In this document: piece after piece, positions 48,025 to 56,810 of the stretch
Layout of the letters: each line of letters starts with the position of its first letter
Position numbering within the stretch: the first letter of the stretch is position 1
Assembly (NCBI GenBank): GCA_022826825.1
Contig: JAJDUD010000008.1
Span: 75,643-139,642, forward strand
Length of the DNA stretch: 64,000 bases
Direction: 5' to 3'
DNA from: Acidobacteriota bacterium
Lineage (GTDB): Bacteria > Acidobacteriota > Vicinamibacteria > Marinacidobacterales > Marinacidobacteraceae
The notes under the pieces: generated by a model
The model's input: the letters and a program-made list of their open reading frames with translations, nothing else
What the model was told of the DNA's origin: nothing
The model's database searches: none
Program-made: the position numbers and the translations under genes

Positions 48025-50538
48025 ATGCGCCTTCTGAATCTCGTCGCCGCAGGGTCCCTCGGCGTGGGCGCGTTCGCGCTTTCGCCGCCAGCGGACGCCG
48101 GCGAAAAACCGGGTTCCGGGGCGGCTCCGCCGACGGTGGCGTCTGTCCGGAACTGGGCCCCGGAGAGTTCCCCCCCGGCGTCCGGCCTGACCCCCGAGAC
48201 GGCCGCCGCGCACAACGGGATGCTGCGGACCTACTGCATGGTCTGCCACAACGACCGGATGAAGACCGGCAACATGTCGCTTGCCGGGTTCGACGCGGGC
48301 GACGCGCCGGCGAATCCCGTCCTCGCGGAGAAGATGGTCTCGAAACTCCGGCTCGGGATGATGCCGCCGCCCGGCGCCCGGCGTCCTCCGGAAGAGACGC
48401 TGAGCGAGGTCGCAGAGGCGCTCGAGACCCAGCTCGACGAGAGCGCGGCCGCGAATCCGAACCCTGGGCGCCGGTCCTTCCAGCGCCTGAACCGGGCGGA
48501 ATACACCGCGGCGATCCGCGACCTGCTCGACCTCCCGCTGGACGCTTCCAAGTACCTCCCCCAGGACACGATCAGCGCCAACTTCGACAACATCGCCGAC
48601 GTCCAGTTGCTGTCGGCGACGCTCATGGACTCCTACCTGCGCGCCGCCAGCGACATCAGCCGGCTCGCGGTGGGTGATCCCGACGCCACCGCCGCCGAGT
48701 CGGGCTACCACGTGTCCCGCTGGGCGGCCCAGCTCGGCCAGGTCGAGGGTGCGCCCTACGGGACCCGGGGCGGCATCGTGGTGGACCATGTGTTCCCGGC
48801 GGACGGCGAGTACCGGTTCCGGGTGGCCTTCCACCACGAGACCACCGGCGCCATCGTGGGGTCGGGGTCGAGTGCGCTCCACACCCTGGACAAGCCGGAG
48901 CAGGTCGAGATCTCGATCGACGGGGAACGCGCCGCGCTCCTCGATCTCGACCGCTGGATGCACGTTTCCGATCCCGACGGCGTCAATCTGCGCTCCGAGC
49001 CCATCTTCGTGCGGGGCGGGCCGCGCAAGGTGGCCGCCGTCTTCCTGAAGCACTACGAGGGACCGGTCCTCGACATGATCTCCCCGCACGACTGGTCGCT
49101 CGCCAGTACCGCCACGTCGAGGACCTACGGCATCCACAACGTGCCGCACCTGCGGGATCTCTTCATCACCGGGCCCTTCGACGCCACGGGGGTGTCGGAC
49201 ACCCCGAGCCGCCGCGCGATCTTCACCTGCCGGCCGCTGGCGCCCGAAGAGGCGCGTCCGTGCGCGGAGGAGATCCTGTCCCGCCTCGGCCGTCTCGCGT
49301 ACCGGCGGAATCTCACCGAGCGCAACCGGAACGCGCTGATGTCCCTTTACGACTCGGGCGCGGCGGCGGACGGTTTCGAGGAAGGAATCCGGATGGGGAT
49401 CGAGGGGATGCTCGCGAGTCCCAACTTCGTGTTCCGGATCGAGGAGCCGCTGGACCCGCGGGAAGCCGAGTTCGGCTACCGGCTGACCGACACCGACCTG
49501 GCTTCCCGGCTGTCCTTCTTCCTCTGGGGGACGATCCCGGACGGCGAGCTGCTGGACGCGGCGGAGGCGGGCCGCTTGACGGACCCCGCGGGATTCGAGG
49601 CGCAGGTGCGCCGGATGCTCGCGGACCCCCGTTCGGAGGCGCTGGCGAAGCGGTTCGCGCACCAGTGGTTCCGGCTGCAGGACCTCGACAAGATCAATCC
49701 GAACGTCCGGCTCTATCCGGACTTCTACCAGCAGTTGAAGTGGGCGATGGCGGAGGAGACGGAGCGCTTCTTCCACCACCTGGTGTCCGAGGACAAGAGC
49801 GTCTTCGACCTGTTCACCGCGGACTACACGTTCGTGAACGGTCCGCTCGCGAAGCACTACCGCATGCAGGGGGTCGTGGGCCCCGAACACCGCCTGGTGA
49901 AGTATCAGGATCCGAACCGGCGCGGGATCTTCGCCCACGGCAGCATGTTGACGCTGACCTCGCATCCGTACCGGACCTCGGCGGTGCTGCGCGGGAAGTG
50001 GGTGATGGAGGTGCTGCTCGGGAGCCCGCCGCCGCCTCCGCCGCCGAACGTTCCGGACCTCGACACCGGGGAGTCCGGCGAAACGGTCCGCAAACTGACG
50101 GCGCGCGAGGCCCTCGAGATCCACCGCGACAACCCGGCATGCCGGTCGTGCCACCGGATGATGGATCCGATCGGCCTGGCGCTCGAACAGTTCGACGTGA
50201 CGGGTCGTCTGCGGGTGAAGGACGCGGGACAGGCCATCGACGCGTCCGGCGAGTTCTACGACGGGACTCCGATCCAGGACATCGGAGACCTGCGCAACGC
50301 GCTGCTGAAGCGCCCGACCCCCCTGCTGCGGACGTTCACGGAGAACCTGATGGCGTACGCGCTGGGCCGGCGGGTGGAGTACTACGACCAGCCGCGGATC
50401 CGGGAGATCGTCCGGGAAGCGGAGGCTTCGGACCATCGGATGTCTTCGTTCATCCTGGGGGTGGCGAAGAGCCCGGCGTTCCAGATGAAGGGCGGCGCGG
50501 CCGACGAGGTCGAGACCACCGTCGCCGGCGAACACTAG
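48025..50538 (+). CDS. DUF1587/1595/1592/1588/1585 diheme protein (cassette A)
   Basis: A protein of 837 residues from ATG 48025, which gives a signal peptide (LVAAGSLGVGAFALSPPADAG). An N-terminal heme site CMVCH (C71, C74, H75) and a C-terminal CRSCH (C706, C709, H710) bracket the planctomycete-type domain series (NRAEYTAAIRDLL; DTDLASRLSFFLW; AHGSMLTLTSHPYRTSAVLRG; YALGRRVEYYDQPRI). Such multi-domain cytochromes are exported and always unassigned in function. It is the first gene of a cassette with DUF1552 and ankyrin proteins, and has a full paralogue at 54031. Confidence 0.9.
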   Translation: MRLLNLVAAGSLGVGAFALSPPADAGEKPGSGAAPPTVASVRNWAPESSPPASGLTPETAAAHNGMLRTYCMVCHNDRMKTGNMSLAGFDAGDAPANPVLAEKMVSKLRLGMMPPPGARRPPEETLSEVAEALETQLDESAAANPNPGRRSFQRLNRAEYTAAIRDLLDLPLDASKYLPQDTISANFDNIADVQLLSATLMDSYLRAASDISRLAVGDPDATAAESGYHVSRWAAQLGQVEGAPYGTRGGIVVDHVFPADGEYRFRVAFHHETTGAIVGSGSSALHTLDKPEQVEISIDGERAALLDLDRWMHVSDPDGVNLRSEPIFVRGGPRKVAAVFLKHYEGPVLDMISPHDWSLASTATSRTYGIHNVPHLRDLFITGPFDATGVSDTPSRRAIFTCRPLAPEEARPCAEEILSRLGRLAYRRNLTERNRNALMSLYDSGAAADGFEEGIRMGIEGMLASPNFVFRIEEPLDPREAEFGYRLTDTDLASRLSFFLWGTIPDGELLDAAEAGRLTDPAGFEAQVRRMLADPRSEALAKRFAHQWFRLQDLDKINPNVRLYPDFYQQLKWAMAEETERFFHHLVSEDKSVFDLFTADYTFVNGPLAKHYRMQGVVGPEHRLVKYQDPNRRGIFAHGSMLTLTSHPYRTSAVLRGKWVMEVLLGSPPPPPPPNVPDLDTGESGETVRKLTAREALEIHRDNPACRSCHRMMDPIGLALEQFDVTGRLRVKDAGQAIDASGEFYDGTPIQDIGDLRNALLKRPTPLLRTFTENLMAYALGRRVEYYDQPRIREIVREAEASDHRMSSFILGVAKSPAFQMKGGAADEVETTVAGEH

Positions 50539-50573
50539 ATGAGACTGCCGATTCGCAACTGAAGGAGAAGACG

Positions 50574-51962
50574 ATGCACTACCTGACCGGGAAGAGACTG
50601 CCGCGGCGCACGTTCCTGCGCGGGGCCGGCGCGACGATCGCGTTGCCGTTCCTGGACGCCATGGCGCCGGCGAGCGTCATCGCGAAGCCGACCGAGGCGG
50701 ATCCGACGCGCCTCGTGGCGGTGGAGATCGTTCACGGCGCGGCGGGGAGCAACAAGTACGGCCGCTCGCAGTATCTGTGGAGCCCGGAGAAGGATGGGAC
50801 GGACTTCGATCTCTCGAGAGGCGCCCTCAGCCCCCTCGAGCCGGTCCGGGACTACGTCACGATCGTGAGCGACTGTGACAACGAGCCCGCGGAAGCGGAG
50901 ACCGCGCGGGAGATCGGCGGGGACCACTTCCGCTCGAGTTCGACGTTCCTGACCGCATCCCATCCGAGACAGACGGAAGGATCGGATGTCTTCGCCGGGA
51001 CCTCGTTCGATCAGCTCTACGCGCAGCGCTTCGGTCAGAACACGCCGATTCCCTCGATGCAGCTCTGCATCGAGACGGTGGACCAGGCGGGCGGCTGCGC
51101 CTACGGCTACGCGTGCGTCTACACGGACACCATCAGTTGGGCCTCGCCGACCGAGCCGCTGCCGATGACGCGCGACCCGCGCATCGTGTTCGACCAGTTG
51201 TTCGGCGCCGGGGGCACTCCGGAGGGCCGGGCGGCGCGGCAGCGGGCGCGCCGGAGCGTCCTGGACTTCATCGGCGGCGAGGTCCGGGACCTGCAGGCGG
51301 CGCTCGATCCGCAGGACGTGCGGCGGATGGACCGCTACCTGACCGATATCCGCGAGATGGAGCGGCGGATCGAGAAGATCGTGGAACGGAACACCAGCGG
51401 GGAACTCCGCGAGCTTCCCGATGCACCGTCAGGAGTGCCGGATTCCTTCGACGAGCACGTGAAGATCATGTTCGACCTGCAGGCGCTCGCCTTCCAGTCG
51501 GACATGACCCGGGTGTTCAGCTTCAAGCTGGGCCGGGACGCCTCCAGCCGGGTCTTTCCGGACAGCGGCGAGCCCACCGCCTTCCACCCGGCGTCGCACC
51601 ACGGGAACGATGAGGAGCGGGTCGAGATCCTGGGGCGGATCAACCGGTACCACGTCAGCCTGATTCCGTACTTCATGGAGAAGCTGCGGAGCATCCAGGA
51701 AGACGACCGGACGCTGCTCGACAAGACCATGATCCTGTATGGGTCCCCGATGGGCGATCCGAACATCCACAACCACAAGCGGGTTCCGTTCTTCGTGGCG
51801 GGAGGCGCGAACGGTGCGTTGGATCACAACCTGCACCTGCGCGCGGCGCCGGGGACCCCGCTGGCGAACGTGATGCTGTCGCTGCTCCACAAGCTGGGAA
51901 TGGATGATCTGGAGAGTTTCGGGAACAGCACGGGCGGGTTCTCCCTGTCCCAGGCGGTCTAG
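50574..51962 (+). CDS. DUF1552 protein, Tat-exported (cassette A)
   Basis: A protein of 462 residues from ATG 50574 with GAAGGAG nearby as ribosome binding site. A twin-arginine signal (RRTFLRGAGATIALPF) opens it. The remainder is DUF1552 (EIVHGAAGSNKYG, HFRSSSTFLTA, HPASHHGND, LYGSPMGDPNIHNH), a domain distantly related to the DUF1501/sulfatase-like alkaline phosphatase fold and nearly always paired with DUF1592 cytochromes. Function is unknown. Large parts of its DNA are almost identical to the paralogue at 56811. Confidence 0.9.
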   Translation: MHYLTGKRLPRRTFLRGAGATIALPFLDAMAPASVIAKPTEADPTRLVAVEIVHGAAGSNKYGRSQYLWSPEKDGTDFDLSRGALSPLEPVRDYVTIVSDCDNEPAEAETAREIGGDHFRSSSTFLTASHPRQTEGSDVFAGTSFDQLYAQRFGQNTPIPSMQLCIETVDQAGGCAYGYACVYTDTISWASPTEPLPMTRDPRIVFDQLFGAGGTPEGRAARQRARRSVLDFIGGEVRDLQAALDPQDVRRMDRYLTDIREMERRIEKIVERNTSGELRELPDAPSGVPDSFDEHVKIMFDLQALAFQSDMTRVFSFKLGRDASSRVFPDSGEPTAFHPASHHGNDEERVEILGRINRYHVSLIPYFMEKLRSIQEDDRTLLDKTMILYGSPMGDPNIHNHKRVPFFVAGGANGALDHNLHLRAAPGTPLANVMLSLLHKLGMDDLESFGNSTGGFSLSQAV

Positions 51963-52026
51963 CGACCCGGGAACCCCAGCCACGAGGACTTTCAGAGGAC
52001 TTTCGGGAAGAGAAGAGGAACGAGCC

Positions 52027-54027
52027 ATGAAGATCCAGAAACGATGGGTTGGCCTCGTAGCGCTGCTTGCTGCGCTCGGTCTGCTGGTGGGGGCCGGCTA
52101 TGCGGCCCGCCTGGCGCCGGTGCTGGACGCGGCGAAACGCGGTGACATCGAGTCGTTGAAGGCGGAGCTGCGGGCCGGCGCCGACGTCAACGCGGCGCAG
52201 GGCGACGGGTTCACGGCGCTCCACTGGGCGGCCAAGACGGGGAACCGCGCGGTCGCCGAGGTGCTGATCGCGGCGGGCGCCGACATCAAGGCGACGACGC
52301 GCATCGGGAGCCACATGCCGCTGCACGTCGCGGCGGCGGCCGGTCAGGCGGAGGTCGCCGAGGCCCTGCTGCGGGCCGGGGCTCCCGTGGCGGTGCCGAC
52401 CAATACCGGCGCCCGCTCGATCCACTTCGCCGCGGCCTCCGGGGATTCGGCGACGGTCACCGTCCTTGCCTCGCACGGCGCCGACGTGAACGCCGCCGAG
52501 CCGCAGTGGGGCCAGACCCCGCTCATGTTCGCGGCGGCCACCGGCCGGACCGCGGCTGCCGAGACGCTGATGGAGGCGGGCGCCGATCCGTCGGTCACGG
52601 CCGCCGTCCTGGACATTGCGGCGCGCGCCGAGCAGGACCTCGCGGCGCGGCGGGCCCGGCAGGCCCGGATCGCCCGCGAGCGCGGCGGAGGCACGGCCGG
52701 CGTCATCTATGACGAGCGGGAGCGGGACAAGCGGGCGAAGGAAGCCCAGCGGCGGGCCCGCGCCGCCGCCGCCAAGGCGGCCCGCGAGAAGGGCCGGACC
52801 GACGAAGGACCGGCGACCGCTTCCACCGCGGGTTCCGGCAAGACCGGGTCCGCCGACCTCGCCGATCTGAAGAAACCGACGGCGGAGGAAATCGCCGCGG
52901 AGAAGGACGAACACGCCGCGGCCCACGGCCATCCCGAAGACGAACTGGCCCGGGCCAAGGCCATCGAGGAAGCGCAGAAGCGCCGGGAGGCCCGGCGGCG
53001 GAACCGGGACCGCCCCCAGCCGCTCCGCTACGCGGAACTCGTCGGCACCCACGGCGGGCTGACCGCGCTGCTGCTGGCGGCGCGTGACGGCCACCTGGAG
53101 ACGGCCCTCGCCCTCGTGGACTCCGGCGCCGACGTCAACCAGCGGGCGGAGGGACACCTCACCTCACCCCTGATGATGGCGGCGCTCAACGGTCACTACG
53201 ACCTCGGCATGGGCCTGCTGGAGCGCGGCGCGGACCCGAACCTGAAGAACGTTTCGGGCGGAGCGCCGCTCTACGCGGCGATCAACTCCCGCTGGATCGC
53301 CCAGCCGTTCCATCCGCAGCCCGCGGACCACCTGCGGCAGGCGACCTCGCACGTCGAGTTCATGGAGTCGCTCCTCGACGCCGGCGCCGACATTGATGCC
53401 CGCCTCGAGCGCAAGCAGTGGTACACCACCTACAACACCGACCAGCTCGGCGTGAACCGCGCCGGGGCGACGGCCTTCTGGCGCGCCGCCTACGCGCTCG
53501 ACATTCCGGCCATGAAGATGCTGGTCGCCCGGGGTGCGGACCCGCACATTCCGACCATGAAGGTGCCGGAGCGCGTCCTCCGCCGACTCACCGACCTGAC
53601 GGCGGAAGAACCCGAGGAGGATCCCTCGGGCCTCCCCGAGGTCCCCTACGGGGGCCCGGGGGTCTATCCGATCCACGCCGCGGCCGGTGTCGGCTACGGG
53701 CTCGGCCTGGCCGCGAACTCGCACCGCCACGCCCCCGACGCCTGGATGCCCGCACTGAAGTACCTGGTGGAAGAACTCGGCGCCGACCCGGCTGCCCGTG
53801 ACCACAACGGCTACAGCGTGATCCACCACGCCGCCTCCCGGGGTGACAACGAGATGATCCTCTACCTCATCTCCAAGGGCGCCGATCCGCTGGCCATCGC
53901 CCGGTCCGGGCAGACCACGGTGGATCTCGCCAACGGGCCGGCTCAGCGGATCAACCCCTTCCCGGAGACCATCGCCCTCCTCGAGAGCTACGGGGCCAAG
54001 AACAACAACCGCTGCGTGGGTTGCTGA
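52027..54027 (+). CDS. Secreted ankyrin-repeat protein with charged insert (cassette A)
   Basis: A protein of 666 residues with an N-terminal signal/anchor (LLAALGLLVGAGYAARLAP). Ankyrin repeats fill residues 40-200 (DGFTALHWAAKTGN, SHMPLHVAAAAGQ, GQTPLMFAAATGR in style) and 345-650. Between them lies about 130 residues of Lys/Arg/Ala/Glu-rich sequence likely to form a long helix or coiled coil (RDKRAKEAQRRARAAAAKAA). It ends in NNNRCVGC, a two-cysteine tail shared with the paralogue. It follows DUF1552-A and lies 3 nt before the second diheme gene. Role probably protein binding, by family only. Confidence 0.87.
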   Translation: MKIQKRWVGLVALLAALGLLVGAGYAARLAPVLDAAKRGDIESLKAELRAGADVNAAQGDGFTALHWAAKTGNRAVAEVLIAAGADIKATTRIGSHMPLHVAAAAGQAEVAEALLRAGAPVAVPTNTGARSIHFAAASGDSATVTVLASHGADVNAAEPQWGQTPLMFAAATGRTAAAETLMEAGADPSVTAAVLDIAARAEQDLAARRARQARIARERGGGTAGVIYDERERDKRAKEAQRRARAAAAKAAREKGRTDEGPATASTAGSGKTGSADLADLKKPTAEEIAAEKDEHAAAHGHPEDELARAKAIEEAQKRREARRRNRDRPQPLRYAELVGTHGGLTALLLAARDGHLETALALVDSGADVNQRAEGHLTSPLMMAALNGHYDLGMGLLERGADPNLKNVSGGAPLYAAINSRWIAQPFHPQPADHLRQATSHVEFMESLLDAGADIDARLERKQWYTTYNTDQLGVNRAGATAFWRAAYALDIPAMKMLVARGADPHIPTMKVPERVLRRLTDLTAEEPEEDPSGLPEVPYGGPGVYPIHAAAGVGYGLGLAANSHRHAPDAWMPALKYLVEELGADPAARDHNGYSVIHHAASRGDNEMILYLISKGADPLAIARSGQTTVDLANGPAQRINPFPETIALLESYGAKNNNRCVGC

Positions 54028-54030
54028 GGC

Positions 54031-56553
54031 ATGACCATGGAGAGTTCGCGGACGGAAACGGCGGGGAGAGCCGGCCGGCTTTCCCTGACCCCGTTGCTGG
54101 TCGCCGGTCTGCTCGCGGCCTCGGCCGCGTCGTCGGCGGAGACGCCGACGCTCGCCACCGCGAGATCGTGGGAACCCGGATCATCCACTGAGCCGGCCGC
54201 GGTTTCGTCGGAGAACGCGGCCGCCCACAACCGGATGCTGCGGACCTACTGCATGGTCTGCCACAACGACCGGATGAAGACCGGCAACATGACGCTCTCC
54301 GGCTTCGACGCCGGGAACGCGCCCGCCAGTCCCGAACTCGCGGAGAAGATGGTCTCGAAGCTCCGGCTGGGGATGATGCCGCCGCCGGGTTCCCGCCGTC
54401 CCGCCGAGGAGGTGCTCACGGAGGTTGCGGGGTCCCTCGAGTCCCAGCTCGACGAGAGCGCCAGAGCGGCGCCGAATCCGGGACGCCGTTCGTTCCAGCG
54501 CCTGAACCGGGCGGAGTACACCGCCGCGATCCGGGATCTGCTGGCGCTCGAGCTGGACGCCGCGGAGTACCTCCCGCAGGACACCATCAGCGCGAACTTC
54601 GACAACATCGCGGACGTCCAGTTGCTGTCCGCGACGCTCATGGACTCCTACCTGCGGGCGGCGAGCGAGATCAGCCGGCTCGCGGTGGGCGATCCCGACG
54701 CCGCCCCGGCCGAGACCAGCTACTTCGTCTCGCGCTGGGCCTCGCAGCGGCGCCAGGTCGAGGGGGCCCCCTACGGCACCCGGGGCGGGCTCGCCGTGGA
54801 CCACACCTTCCCCGCGGACGGGAACTACGTCTTCCGGGTTTCCCTCCACCACGAAGTGTGCGGCCCGGTAGTCGGTACCGCGGTGGGCGCACTCAACTCC
54901 GAGGAGAATCCCGAGCGGCTCGAGATCTCCATCGATGGCGAGCGGGTCGCGCTGCTCTCGATCGATCCGTGGATGCACACCTCCGACCCGGATGGCGCCA
55001 CGATGATCACCGAACCGATCTTCGTGAAGGCAGGCCCGCGGAAGGTGGCCGCGGCGTTCCTGCGGCAGTTCGACGGCGCGACCCTGGACCTCGTCTCCCC
55101 GCACGAGTGGTCGCTCGCCAGCACCAACATCGCCCTCACCTACGGGATCCACAGCCTCCCGCATCTCCGCGACGTCCTGATCCGCGGTCCGTTCGACACC
55201 ACCGGCGTTTCGGAAACCCCGAGCCGGCAGGCGGTCTTCAGTTGCCGTCCGCTGTCGCCCGATGAGGCCCGCCCCTGCGCCGAGGAGATCCTCGGGCGCC
55301 TGGGCCGGCTCGCCTACCGGGGAAACCTCAGCGACGAGGGCCTGGCGGCTCTCATGGAACTCTACGACGCGGGCGCCGGGACCGTCGGTTTCGAGGAGGG
55401 GATCCGGATGGGGGTCGAGGGGGTACTGGCGAGCCCCAACTTCGTGTTCCGGATCGAGGAGCCGCTCGACCCGCGGGAGGCGGAGTTCGGCTACCGGTTG
55501 ACCGACACCGATCTGGCGTCCCGGCTGTCCTTCTTCCTCTGGGGGACGATTCCGGACGACGAGCTGCTCGACGTCGCCGAAAGAGGTGAGTTGTCGCAGC
55601 CCGTGGTCTTCGAGGAGCAGGTGCGCCGGATGCTCGCGGATCCGCGCTCGGAGGCGCTCGCGAAGCGCTTCGCCTATCAGTGGTTCCGGTTGCAGGACCT
55701 CAAGAAGATCAACCCCAACGTTCGCCTCTATCCGGATTTCCACCAGCAGTTGAAGACCGCGATGGTGGAGGAGACCGAGCGGTTCTTCCACCACCTGGTG
55801 TCGGAGGACGAGAGCATTTTCGACCTCTTCACGGCCGACTACACGTTCGTGAACGAGCGCCTCGCCAAGCACTACGGGATGGTGGGGGTCAGCGGCCCGG
55901 AGCACCGGCTGGTCCAGTACCAGGACCCGAACCGGCGGGGCATCTTCGCCCACGGCAGCATGCTGACGCTGACCTCGCACCCGTACCGGACCTCGGCGGT
56001 GCTGCGCGGGAAATGGGTGATGGAGGTGCTGCTCGGAAGTCCGCCGCCACCGCCGCCACCGGACGTCCCGGACCTCGATGCGACGGCGGCGGCGCAGGAC
56101 GGCCGCGAACTCACCGCGCGCGAGCGCCTGGAGATCCACCGCGACAACCCCGCCTGCCGGTCCTGCCACCGGATGATGGATCCCATCGGCGTGGCGCTCG
56201 AGGCGTTCGACGTCACCGGCCGGGTGCGGGTGAAGGACGCGGGCCAGCCGATCGACGCCTCCGGCGAGTTCTACGATGGGACCCTGATCCAGAACATCGG
56301 GGACCTGCGCAACGCGCTCCTCAAGCGTCCGACGCCGCTGCTGCGGACGTTCACGGAGAACCTGATGGCGTACGCGCTGGGCCGGCGGGTCGAGTACTTC
56401 GACCAGCCGCGGATCCGGGAGATCGTCCGGGAAGCGGCGGACGCCGACTACCGGACATCGGCGTTCATTCTGGGCGTGGTGCGGAGCCCGGCCTTCCAGA
56501 TGAAGGGCGAGGTCCTCGAAGAGATCGAAACCACGGTCGCCGCCGAACACTGA
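54031..56553 (+). CDS. DUF1587/1595/1592/1588/1585 diheme protein (cassette B)
   Basis: A protein of 840 residues, paralogue of the protein at 48025 along its whole length. Heme sites are CMVCH (C74, C77, H78) and CRSCH (C709, C712, H713). The N-terminal signal differs (LLVAGLLAASAASSAE). It starts 3 nt after the ankyrin-A stop, so it is probably translated from the cassette A transcript. Differences concentrate in the N-terminal third and in the DUF1595 region, while the C-terminal third is close to identical. Confidence 0.9.
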   Translation: MTMESSRTETAGRAGRLSLTPLLVAGLLAASAASSAETPTLATARSWEPGSSTEPAAVSSENAAAHNRMLRTYCMVCHNDRMKTGNMTLSGFDAGNAPASPELAEKMVSKLRLGMMPPPGSRRPAEEVLTEVAGSLESQLDESARAAPNPGRRSFQRLNRAEYTAAIRDLLALELDAAEYLPQDTISANFDNIADVQLLSATLMDSYLRAASEISRLAVGDPDAAPAETSYFVSRWASQRRQVEGAPYGTRGGLAVDHTFPADGNYVFRVSLHHEVCGPVVGTAVGALNSEENPERLEISIDGERVALLSIDPWMHTSDPDGATMITEPIFVKAGPRKVAAAFLRQFDGATLDLVSPHEWSLASTNIALTYGIHSLPHLRDVLIRGPFDTTGVSETPSRQAVFSCRPLSPDEARPCAEEILGRLGRLAYRGNLSDEGLAALMELYDAGAGTVGFEEGIRMGVEGVLASPNFVFRIEEPLDPREAEFGYRLTDTDLASRLSFFLWGTIPDDELLDVAERGELSQPVVFEEQVRRMLADPRSEALAKRFAYQWFRLQDLKKINPNVRLYPDFHQQLKTAMVEETERFFHHLVSEDESIFDLFTADYTFVNERLAKHYGMVGVSGPEHRLVQYQDPNRRGIFAHGSMLTLTSHPYRTSAVLRGKWVMEVLLGSPPPPPPPDVPDLDATAAAQDGRELTARERLEIHRDNPACRSCHRMMDPIGVALEAFDVTGRVRVKDAGQPIDASGEFYDGTLIQNIGDLRNALLKRPTPLLRTFTENLMAYALGRRVEYFDQPRIREIVREAADADYRTSAFILGVVRSPAFQMKGEVLEEIETTVAAEH

Positions 56554-56565
56554 CGCCCCGGGAGC

Positions 56566-56583
56566 GCCGGCCTTCAGGCCGGC
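56566..56583. repeat. REP-like palindrome copy
   Basis: GCCGGCCTTCAGGCCGGC, 13 nt after the diheme-B stop, in the 257-nt gap that separates it from DUF1552-B. Confidence 0.75.
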
Positions 56584-56648
56584 ATCGCTGCCTTACTGGA
56601 GAGCCCCTCGCGGGCGCCGCGCCACGCGCCCGGCGGGCGGTTTACCGC

Positions 56649-56724
56649 TTGCGTCGGACCGCTTGATTTCCTATCCTAGCCCGGTTATGGGAGTTCGACG
56701 ATCCCGTACCCTTCGGGGGTCGTC
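56649..56724 (+). promoter_or_regulatory. Putative promoter of DUF1552-B with leader hairpin
   Basis: TTGCGT (56649-56654), 17 nt, TATCCT (56672-56677) repeat the layout seen before cassette A. About 20 nt into the predicted leader, GACGATCCC (56697-56705) pairs with GGGTCGTC (56717-56724). A possible attenuator, though unsupported beyond its position. Confidence 0.4.
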
Positions 56725-56810
56725 CACCCAGAGCAAAGACAGAAAGCCCCGTCGGATACGGAGACGGCCGGCGGAGCACCTTGGCAGGAAAGACCTGACA
56801 GGAGAAAAAG

